NCBI GenBank assembly: GCA_002345845.1
Contig: DDWF01000186.1
Span: 6,484 to 11,512, forward strand
Direction: 5' to 3'
Source: Betaproteobacteria bacterium UBA2293
Lineage (GTDB): Bacteria > Pseudomonadota > Gammaproteobacteria > Burkholderiales > Rhodocyclaceae
Length of the DNA stretch: 5,029 nucleotides
Every line of letters starts with the position of its first letter. The stretch's first letter is position 1. This document shows, piece after piece, positions 1-5,029 of this stretch. The notes below the pieces were generated by a model. It was not told the origin of the DNA and did not search any database. It saw only the letters and a program-made list of their open reading frames with translations. Position numbers and translations under genes: made by a program.

Positions 1-13
1 CGCTAAGCGGATT

Positions 14-19
14 AGGAGG
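14..19 (+). promoter_or_regulatory. Shine-Dalgarno site of nqrM
   Basis: A perfect AGGAGG lies 5 bases before the ATG at 25. This is the strongest ribosome binding site on the plus strand of the window and fixes the start of nqrM. In-frame TAA (4-6) and TAG (13-15) triplets lie just upstream in the frame of base 1. The TAA could be the stop of the preceding gene, but only six bases of it would be visible, so I do not annotate that gene. Confidence 0.75.
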
Positions 20-24
20 CAGGC

Positions 25-231
25 ATGGAAATGTTCCTGGTTACCTTCGGGGTCATCGTCCTGCTCGTCCTGATCATGGCGGTCGGTGTGCTCTTCGGAC
101 GCAAGCCGATAGCCGGCAGTTGTGGCGGCTACAAGGCTATCGATGTCGAGTGCGCCGCCGGCTGCAAGGATCCCTGTGAAAAGCGCCTGGCTCGCATGAA
201 GGCGCAGGCGGAAGCAGAAGAAAAGGAATAG
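25..231 (+). CDS. nqrM: Na+-translocating NADH:quinone oxidoreductase maturation protein NqrM (DUF539 family)
   Basis: This 68-residue protein is a small membrane-anchored assembly factor for the sodium-pumping NADH:quinone oxidoreductase. In the family it is required for building an active complex and is thought to deliver iron to the NqrD/NqrE metal site. One hydrophobic helix spans residues 4-24. It is followed by the family signature FGRKPIAGSCGG (24-35), three more cysteines (C43, C47, C51) and a charged Lys/Glu-rich tail. The four cysteines and the motif order match NqrM, and the length is near the short end of the family. The start is set by a strong AGGAGG 5 bases upstream. The next gene begins 2 bases after the stop, so the two are co-transcribed. 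NqrM genes usually follow nqrF or apbE, so nqr structural genes are expected left of the window, although none is visible here. Confidence 0.93.
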   Translation: MEMFLVTFGVIVLLVLIMAVGVLFGRKPIAGSCGGYKAIDVECAAGCKDPCEKRLARMKAQAEAEEKE

Positions 232-233
232 GC

Positions 234-629
234 ATGCTGAAAGCGCTGCTGGTTAAGGACTACATGACGGCCGATCACCTGGCCTTCCGGCCGGAGATGG
301 ATGTGCTGACGGCCGTTCATCAATTGCTCGAACACCGTCTGACCGGAGCTCCCGTCGTTGATGGCGTGGGCAAGCTGGTTGGCTTTTTCTCCGAAAAGGA
401 TGGCCTGCGCGTGGCGCTCAATGCCTCCTACTATGAACAGCCGGGCGGTCCGGTCGGTCAATACATGTCGTGCGAACTGAAGACACTGGATGCCTCTTCG
501 TCCATGGCCGATGCCATCGAGCTGTTTGTCGCCAATCATTTCCACTGCTATCCGGTGCTTTCCGAAGGCAAGCTGGTCGGTCAGCTGTCCCGCCGGGATG
601 CCCTGAAGGCGCTGGAAAAGCTCTGGTAA
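234..629 (+). CDS. Tandem CBS-domain protein
   Basis: This 131-residue soluble protein consists of two CBS domains and nothing else. CBS1 covers about residues 8-62, with TGAPVVD at 37-43 and SEKD at 53-56. CBS2 covers about 75-130, with YPVL at 106-109 and SRRD at 119-122. Both repeats keep the Ser-x-x-Asp motif that in CBS pairs contacts the ribose of a bound adenine nucleotide (D56, D122), so binding of AMP, ATP or a related ligand is plausible. No catalytic domain is attached, so a regulatory or sensing role is inferred. An AAGGA (223-227) inside the end of nqrM lies 6 bases before the ATG, and only 2 bases separate it from the nqrM stop. The pairing with nqrM suggests a link to respiratory energy state, but the partner protein cannot be identified from sequence. 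The domain call is secure; the function is not known. Confidence 0.88.
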   Translation: MLKALLVKDYMTADHLAFRPEMDVLTAVHQLLEHRLTGAPVVDGVGKLVGFFSEKDGLRVALNASYYEQPGGPVGQYMSCELKTLDASSSMADAIELFVANHFHCYPVLSEGKLVGQLSRRDALKALEKLW

Positions 630-649
630 TCGGCAGCTGTTCGCCGATT
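628..649 (+). repeat. Inverted repeat (hairpin) between the CBS and dnaJ-like genes
   Basis: AATCGGC (628-634) and GCCGATT (643-649) form a perfect 7-bp stem around an 8-base loop. The stem begins inside the TAA stop of the CBS gene. Only three T residues (648-650) overlap or follow the 3' arm, so it lacks the U-tract of a strong intrinsic terminator. It fills about half of the 40-base gap before the dnaJ-like gene, the largest gap in the plus-strand block. It could be a weak terminator, an mRNA stability element, or chance. Confidence 0.45.
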
Positions 650-669
650 TCCGGGGTGCGCCGCAAGCC

Positions 670-1677
670 ATGAGCGAGGCAGCCTGGGCAACGCTGGGCC
701 TGGAACCCGGAGCCGATGCCAATGCCGTCAAGCGCGCTTACCGGCGGCTGGCCATGCGCTGGCATCCGGATCGCAACACCGATCCGCACGCAACCGAGCG
801 CTTCAAGGAAATTCGTGCTGCCTATGACCGGCTGATCGAAGCTGAGCCGGTCGACCACGAGGCCGAAGCGGCGGACGACGAATCGGCCGCCAGCAGCGAC
901 AACAGCGCGCCAAGGGCGGCCGACATCCGTCTGAATATCGAACTGGAGCTAGTTGAAGCGGCGGCCGGTTGCGCCAAGACCATCATCTATGTTCGCGGCA
1001 AGGCCTGCGCTACCTGCGCTGGCACTGGCAAGGCCGGCATGGTGCGCACGCGTTTTTGCGGCGCCTGCCATGGCAGTGGCCGGATTCGCGATGCCGCCCG
1101 TCATCTCGTACCCTGTGCCGATTGTGGTGGCCGCGGTTTCTTCAGCGAGCAGATCTGCCCCGATTGCGGCGGCAGCGGTCGCGATGCCTACGAAGCCAGC
1201 CTGGAAATCAAGGTACCGCCCGGCATGCTGGCTGGCGACGAACTGCGTCTGGCTGGCCAGGGTGAGATGGCGACCGACGAACTGGCTGCTGGCGACTTGT
1301 ATCTGACCATTGTCATCCGCTCGCACTTGCTGTTCTGCCTGTCCGGGCGCGACCTGTTGGCCAGTATGCCGGTCAGCGCGCTGCAGTTGCTGGCCGGCGG
1401 CGAAATCCGTCTGCCGCTGCTCGATGGCTTCATGGCCTACAAGCTGGATGGCGGATTGGCGGAGCGGCGCGAACTGCGGATAGCCGGCAAGGGCTTTCCG
1501 GGGCGCGGCCGCAATTCCGCCGGCGATCTGCTGATTGAACTGCTGCCGGTTTTTCCCCGCCAGCTGACAGCCCGGCAACGCAAGCTGCTGCTGCAGGCCG
1601 ATGCGGCGCTGGCCGAGACCCTGGCCGAGTCGCTGCCGGAAATCGACGCCTGGCAGCAAACGCATTTTCCGTCCTGA
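670..1677 (+). CDS. DnaJ-like co-chaperone with zinc domain, lacking the Gly/Phe region
   Basis: This 335-residue Hsp40-family protein should stimulate a DnaK-type ATPase and bind client proteins in the cytoplasm. An N-terminal J domain (about 4-58) carries the essential HPD at 32-34. In place of the usual Gly/Phe-rich stretch there is a short acidic, Ala/Ser-rich linker (about 59-84). All four zinc repeats are present: CATCAGTG (113-120), CGACHGSG (130-137), CADCGGRG (149-156) and CPDCGGSG (163-170), giving two four-Cys zinc sites. The substrate-binding C-terminal beta domains follow (about 174-295), and then a short helical tail. It is shorter than classical DnaJ (about 375 residues), so I call it a DnaJ paralogue and not the housekeeping dnaJ, whose usual neighbour dnaK is absent. 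The ATG at 670 is the first possible start after an in-frame stop at 604-606. No strong Shine-Dalgarno precedes it, so expression may be modest. Its place in the nqrM block suggests a dedicated client. Confidence 0.9.
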   Translation: MSEAAWATLGLEPGADANAVKRAYRRLAMRWHPDRNTDPHATERFKEIRAAYDRLIEAEPVDHEAEAADDESAASSDNSAPRAADIRLNIELELVEAAAGCAKTIIYVRGKACATCAGTGKAGMVRTRFCGACHGSGRIRDAARHLVPCADCGGRGFFSEQICPDCGGSGRDAYEASLEIKVPPGMLAGDELRLAGQGEMATDELAAGDLYLTIVIRSHLLFCLSGRDLLASMPVSALQLLAGGEIRLPLLDGFMAYKLDGGLAERRELRIAGKGFPGRGRNSAGDLLIELLPVFPRQLTARQRKLLLQADAALAETLAESLPEIDAWQQTHFPS

Positions 1678-1690
1678 AGGCCTGGCGCCG

Positions 1691-2581
1691 ATGACCGGCA
1701 AGATCCGCATCATCGGCGCTGCCAGCGGTCTTGGCGCGCAGGATCAGGGCTGCGAAGACGGCCCGCTGGCCTTTCACCGTTCGCAGGCTTGGCACGAACT
1801 GGAACATCAGCCGCAGATCGACTGGGGGCGCATGCTGTTCGCTGGCGATTCGCCGGGCCGTTCGGAAATCGCCCGCATTGCCGGCCTCTGCCGACGGCTG
1901 GCGGACGAGGTGGCGCAGGCCCTGGAGGCCGGCGAATTCCCGCTGGTCATCGGCGGCGACCATTCGATCGCCGTCGGTACCTGGAGCGGCGTCGCCCGCA
2001 TCGTCGGGGCACCGCTCGGTCTGCTGTGGATCGATGCGCATCTCGACAGCCATACGCCGGAAACCACCTATTCCGGCGCCGTCCATGGCATGCCGCTGGC
2101 CTGCCTGCTCGGGCGTGGCGATAAGCGATTGCTCGGCATCGGTCGGCCCGGGTCGCAGGTCAGCGCCGCGCATACCGTGGTCCTCGGGCCGCGCAGCTAC
2201 GAAACGGAAGAAATGGATTTCCTGCGCGCCATGGGCGTGCGCATCATCGAAGGCAGCGAAATCGCCGGGCGCGGCTTTGCCGCCTGTCTGCACGAGGCGC
2301 TGAGCCTCGTTACCGCGGCGCCGGCCGGTTTCGGGCTGACCCTCGATCTGGATGCGATCGATCCGGATAGTGCGCCCGGAGTCGGCAGTCCCGAGCCGGA
2401 CGGCCTGTGGGATGGCGACGTGCTGGCTGCCGTCGCCGAGCTGGCGACGCTACCCGGGTTGCGGGCCGTCGAGATAGCCGAGTACAACCCGGACCGCGAT
2501 ACGCAAGGGCGGACGGCGCGGCTGATCGCCGATCTGATTGGTGAAATGCTGCCCGGTCTGGCGGCAGGCTCTCAGGGCTGA
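1691..2581 (+). CDS. Arginase-family ureohydrolase (arginase-like)
   Basis: This 296-residue manganese-dependent hydrolase belongs to the arginase/agmatinase superfamily, whose members remove urea from a guanidino compound. The metal ligands are all visible: H91 in GGDHS (88-92), D115, H117 and D119 in DAHLD, and D219 and D221 in LDLDAIDPD. The catalytic-loop histidine H132 lies in SGAVHGMP (128-135), and E264 in EYNP matches the active-site glutamate. The N-terminal GAASGLGAQDQGCEDGP and the spacing of the DAH loop are most like true arginases. However, rat arginase N130 aligns with H121 and D183 aligns with E171, so the substrate may not be arginine. The chosen ATG lies 13 bases after the dnaJ-like stop, with AAGG at 1677-1680. 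An upstream in-frame ATG at 1601 would add 30 unrelated residues overlapping the previous gene. Its end overlaps the convergent gene by 10 bases. The family call is firm; the exact substrate is not. Confidence 0.88.
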   Translation: MTGKIRIIGAASGLGAQDQGCEDGPLAFHRSQAWHELEHQPQIDWGRMLFAGDSPGRSEIARIAGLCRRLADEVAQALEAGEFPLVIGGDHSIAVGTWSGVARIVGAPLGLLWIDAHLDSHTPETTYSGAVHGMPLACLLGRGDKRLLGIGRPGSQVSAAHTVVLGPRSYETEEMDFLRAMGVRIIEGSEIAGRGFAACLHEALSLVTAAPAGFGLTLDLDAIDPDSAPGVGSPEPDGLWDGDVLAAVAELATLPGLRAVEIAEYNPDRDTQGRTARLIADLIGEMLPGLAAGSQG

Positions 2582-3114
2582 GGACGGGGGTTGAAACGGT
2601 AGCGCTGCGGCAGTTCGGCCGCGGCGATGGGCTGCAGTCGATGGCCTTGCCAGAAAACCGGCGCCGCCGCCCCGGCCATCAGTGCCAATAACGCCGCTTC
2701 CTCGGCCGGCTGGCCGCCAGCGTCACAACAATCGCCAAGGAATTGCGCCAGATCGCGGTCGTCGAGCAGGCCGAGCCCGAGTTCGCTGGCCAGCAGGATG
2801 CTGCCGCTATCGTCGAGGAGGACTTCCAGCACTGCCCCGGCCGCAGCGCCGGTGTGGCTGACGAAGCCGGCAGCGGTGCGGTGGAACACCCAGGGCGTGG
2901 CGGCCAGCGTCACGAAGACGCGTTGCGGCCCGTTCTGCAGAAACCAGCAGCCGGCAGCATCGCTGCCGTACTGCCGGTTGATGAACTCGATCAAGCCGCG
3001 GTGGCTGACGCGCTCTCCCTGCAATCGCCAGTCGCCTCGCCGGTCGAGCGACAACCAGTCGTAGCAGGCTGGAACGTTCGGCCACTTGGCGATGGCAGAG
3101 AGATCGACCGGCAT
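2572..3114 (-). CDS. Conserved-looking protein of unknown function, coupled to gcvP
   Basis: I do not recognise a characterised function for this 180-residue protein. The N-terminal half looks like a folded, constrained domain: PACYDWLSLDRRG (15-27), then WRLQGE (29-34), HRGLIEFINRQYG (38-50), CWFLQNGPQRVFV (56-68) and TPWVF (73-77). It is rich in aromatic residues and arginine. The C-terminal half is Ala/Leu/Gly-rich with a Cys pair at about 128-129. There is no signal peptide or membrane helix, so it is probably cytoplasmic. I have a vague memory of similar betaproteobacterial proteins carrying a DUF2946-type label, but I cannot confirm it. Its ATG shares one base with the gcvP stop (TGATG on the minus strand), and GGAGG lies 13 bases upstream inside gcvP, so translation is probably coupled. 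That it is a real gene is supported by this coupling and by the lack of other genes in 2582-3113. Confidence 0.75.
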   Translation of the reverse strand: MPVDLSAIAKWPNVPACYDWLSLDRRGDWRLQGERVSHRGLIEFINRQYGSDAAGCWFLQNGPQRVFVTLAATPWVFHRTAAGFVSHTGAAAGAVLEVLLDDSGSILLASELGLGLLDDRDLAQFLGDCCDAGGQPAEEAALLALMAGAAAPVFWQGHRLQPIAAAELPQRYRFNPRPQP

Positions 3115-5029
3115 CAGTCGGCGTAGGCCTCCATCGGCGGGCAGGCGCAGTTCAGATTGCGGTCGCCGTACACATCGTCGATGCGATTGACGCTCGGCCA
3201 GAACTTGTTGGCCGCCACCCAGGGCAGCGGGAAGACGGCTTCCTGGCGGCTATAGGGGCGCTGCCACTCACCTTCGATGACGTCCGCCTGGGAGTGCGGG
3301 GCATTCTTCAGCGGGTTGTCATCGGCCGGCAGCTCGCCCTGCTCGATGCGGCGGATTTCCTCGCGGATGGCGATCATCGCGGCGATGAAGCGGTCCAGCT
3401 CGGCCTTCGATTCCGACTCGGTCGGCTCGACCATGATCGTGCCTGCCACCGGGAAGGACACCGTCGGGGCGTGGAAGCCGTAGTCCATCAGACGCTTGGC
3501 GATGTCGATCTCGGCGATGCCGGTGGCGGCCTTGATCGGACGGATGTCGAGAATGCACTCGTGCGCCACACGGCCGTTCTTGCCGACGTAGAGCACCGGG
3601 TAGTGCTCGTTCAGGCGGCTGGCGACGTAGTTGGCGTTGAGGATGGCGACCTGGGTTGCCTTCTTGACGCCGGCGCCGCCGAGCATCGCCAGGTACATCC
3701 AGGAGATGGTCAGGATCGAGGCCGAGCCGAACGGTGCGGCAGACACCGCGCCCTGGCCGTAGTGCGGACCGTCAATCGGGGCGACAACGTGGTTGGCCAT
3801 GAACGGCGCCAGATGGGCTTTCAGGCCGATCGGGCCCATGCCTGGTCCGCCGCCGCCGTGCGGGATGGCGAAGGTCTTGTGCAGGTTCATGTGGCTGACG
3901 TCGGCGCCGATGAAGCCGGGCGCGGTCAGGCCGACCTGGGCGTTGAGGTTGGCGCCGTCCATGTACACCTGGCCGCCGTACTGATGGACGATGGCGCAGA
4001 TTTCGCGCACCGCTTCCTCGAAGACGCCGTGCGTGGACGGGTAGGTGATCATCAGGCAGGCCAGGTCGCTGGCGTGCGCTTCGGCCTTGGCGCGCAGGTC
4101 GGCGACATCGACGTTGCCGTTGTCGTCGCAGTCGACGACGACCACCTTCATGTTGGCCATCTGGGCAGTGGCCGGGTTGGTGCCATGCGCCGATTTCGGG
4201 ATCAGGCAGACGTTGCGGTGTTCCTCGCCGCGGCTGGCGTGGTAGCGGTCGATCGCCACCAGTCCGGCATACTCGCCCTGGGCGCCGGAATTCGGCTGCA
4301 TGCAGATGGCGTCGAAGCCGGTCACCGTCTTCAGCCATTCGGTCAGGCCGGCGATCATCTCGTGGTAGCCCTGCACCTGGTCGCGCGGGGCGAACGGGTG
4401 GATGGCGCCGAATTCCGGCCAGGTGACCGGAATCATCTCGCTGGTGGCGTTCAGCTTCATGGTGCAGGAGCCGAGCGAGATCATTGAGTGGTCGAGCGCC
4501 AGATCCTTGTTCTGCAGCGACTTCAGGTAGCGCAGCATCTCGTGTTCGGTGTGGTGCGTGTTGAACACCGGGTGCTGCAGCACGGCATCGCTGCGGATCA
4601 GCTCGTCCGGCAGGCCGGGGTCAGCGGCAGCGACCTGGGCATCGAGCGCCTCGATGTCGAGCGTGACCTGGGCGATCAGCTTGAACAGGGTGGTGACATC
4701 ATCGCGGCTAGTCGTTTCGTCGAAGGAGATGCCGAGGACACCGGCGGCGACGCGGCGCAGGTTGTAGCCGGCGGCCAGCGCATCGTTGTAGACCGCTTCG
4801 GCGCGGGCGCCGAGGTCGACATGCACGGTGTCGTAGAACTGGCGGGTCAGCAGCTTGATGCCGGCACGCTTCAGGCCTTCGGCGAGGATCGCGGTCAGCC
4901 GGTGGATGCGGCCGGCGATGGTGCGCAGGCCTTCGGCGCCGTGATAGACGGCGTACATGCCGGCCATGTTGGCCAACAGCACCTGCGAGGTGCAGATGTT
5001 GGAATTGGCCTTCTCGCGGCGGATGTGCT
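3114..5029 (-). CDS. gcvP: Glycine dehydrogenase (decarboxylating), P-protein of the glycine cleavage system, 5' end outside the window
   Basis: This is the PLP enzyme that decarboxylates glycine and passes the aminomethyl group to the lipoyl arm of H-protein, feeding one-carbon units to tetrahydrofolate. The frame is open to the right edge: 637 complete residues are visible, starting at [12 protein letters not shown]. The family has about 950-960 residues, so roughly the first 320 are missing and this is the C-terminal two thirds. The nearest in-window start-like codon, a GTG at 4982, is an internal valine. The PLP-binding lysine is in [19 protein letters not shown], codon 3878-3876. Other family hallmarks are [58 protein letters not shown] and the C-terminal [11 protein letters not shown]. 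It appears to be the single-chain type of P-protein, because the C-terminal half is continuous with sequence from the N-terminal half. gcvT and gcvH are expected upstream (right of the window) but are not visible. The stop overlaps the next gene by one base. Confidence 0.97.
   Translation of the reverse strand, partial: HIRREKANSNICTSQVLLANMAGMYAVYHGAEGLRTIAGRIHRLTAILAEGLKRAGIKLLTRQFYDTVHVDLGARAEAVYNDALAAGYNLRRVAAGVLGISFDETTSRDDVTTLFKLIAQVTLDIEALDAQVAAADPGLPDELIRSDAVLQHPVFNTHHTEHEMLRYLKSLQNKDLALDHSMISLGSCTMKLNATSEMIPVTWPEFGAIHPFAPRDQVQGYHEMIAGLTEWLKTVTGFDAICMQPNSGAQGEYAGLVAIDRYHASRGEEHRNVCLIPKSAHGTNPATAQMANMKVVVVDCDDNGNVDVADLRAKAEAHASDLACLMITYPSTHGVFEEAVREICAIVHQYGGQVYMDGANLNAQVGLTAPGFIGADVSHMNLHKTFAIPHGGGGPGMGPIGLKAHLAPFMANHVVAPIDGPHYGQGAVSAAPFGSASILTISWMYLAMLGGAGVKKATQVAILNANYVASRLNEHYPVLYVGKNGRVAHECILDIRPIKAATGIAEIDIAKRLMDYGFHAPTVSFPVAGTIMVEPTESESKAELDRFIAAMIAIREEIRRIEQGELPADDNPLKNAPHSQADVIEGEWQRPYSRQEAVFPLPWVAANKFWPSVNRIDDVYGDRNLNCACPPMEAYAD
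3128..3132 (-). promoter_or_regulatory. Shine-Dalgarno-like GGAGG within the 3' end of gcvP
   Basis: On the minus strand GGAGG is followed 13 bases later by the ATG at 3114-3112. The spacing is longer than ideal, but it would help ribosomes that terminate at the gcvP stop to restart at once on the downstream gene. It lies within the codons of the PPMEAYAD C-terminus, so its presence may partly reflect protein coding. Confidence 0.4.

Noticed and set aside
129..858. Two overlapping minus-strand open frames opposite nqrM, the CBS gene and the start of the dnaJ-like gene
   Set aside because: Both cross several real plus-strand genes and encode no recognisable motif.
1601..1690. Upstream in-frame ATG that would extend the ureohydrolase by 30 residues
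   Set aside because: The added residues are Arg/Pro-rich, overlap the dnaJ-like coding region by 77 bases and do not resemble the family. The ATG at 1691 begins right before the conserved arginase N-terminus.
949..1713. A 254-codon minus-strand open frame opposite the dnaJ-like gene
   Set aside because: It is a Gln/Ala-rich shadow of the zinc and C-terminal domains of the dnaJ-like gene, with no independent support.
1430..2293. A 287-codon minus-strand open frame opposite the dnaJ-like/ureohydrolase junction
   Set aside because: It spans two clearly recognised plus-strand genes and their boundary, and its Ala/Arg-rich protein has no domain pattern.
2571..2582. CTCAG-GG-CTGAG palindrome at the convergent junction as a terminator
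   Set aside because: The stem is only 4-5 bp with almost no loop and is not followed by a T-run on either strand, so it does not look like an intrinsic terminator.
2627..3126. Plus-strand open frames opposite the unknown gcvP-linked gene
   Set aside because: The minus-strand frame has a one-base coupled start with gcvP and a plausible domain. The plus-strand frames have Ala/Ser/Arg-rich or His/Gly-rich shadow composition.
3294..4487. A 397-codon open frame on the plus strand opposite gcvP
   Set aside because: It lies wholly antisense to a strongly recognised gcvP. Its protein is rich in Asp, His, Gly, Arg and Val with no recognisable domain, as expected from the reverse complement of a GC-rich gene.
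4980..4982. GTG as the start of gcvP
   Set aside because: The frame continues to the window edge with typical P-protein sequence ([12 protein letters not shown]), so this GTG is an internal valine codon.

Overview
The window is GC-rich, gene-dense bacterial DNA. Six protein-coding genes lie almost end to end, and no gap exceeds about 40 bases. There are no RNA genes, mobile elements, CRISPR arrays or broken genes. An NQR maturation factor, a bacterial glycine cleavage P-protein, strong GC bias and very tight packing suggest a proteobacterium. A betaproteobacterium of the Rhodocyclales type (Dechloromonas/Azoarcus relatives) is my best guess, but this is inference from gene content and not a taxonomic proof.

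Left block, plus strand (1-2581). Four genes run in the same direction with spacings of 2, 40 and 13 bases: nqrM (assembly factor of the Na+-translocating NADH:quinone oxidoreductase), a small protein made only of two CBS domains, a DnaJ-like co-chaperone with an intact four-repeat zinc domain but no Gly/Phe region, and an arginase-family ureohydrolase. They look like the 3' part of an operon that begins left of the window, plausibly with the nqr structural genes. A small hairpin between the CBS gene and the dnaJ-like gene is the only candidate regulatory element inside the block.

Right block, minus strand (5029-2572). The C-terminal two thirds of gcvP, the PLP-dependent glycine decarboxylase, enters from the right edge. 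Its stop codon overlaps by one base the start of a 180-residue protein of unknown function, so the two are probably translationally coupled. The two blocks converge, and their last genes overlap by 10 bases (2572-2581) with no recognisable terminator between them.

Functionally, the left block combines respiratory sodium-pump maturation, a putative adenine-nucleotide sensor, a chaperone partner and a guanidino-group hydrolase. The right block is one-carbon/glycine metabolism. The points most worth following up are the chaperone variant beside nqrM, the substituted substrate-recognition residues of the ureohydrolase, and the unknown protein coupled to gcvP. I found no clear evidence of a wholly new multi-gene system.
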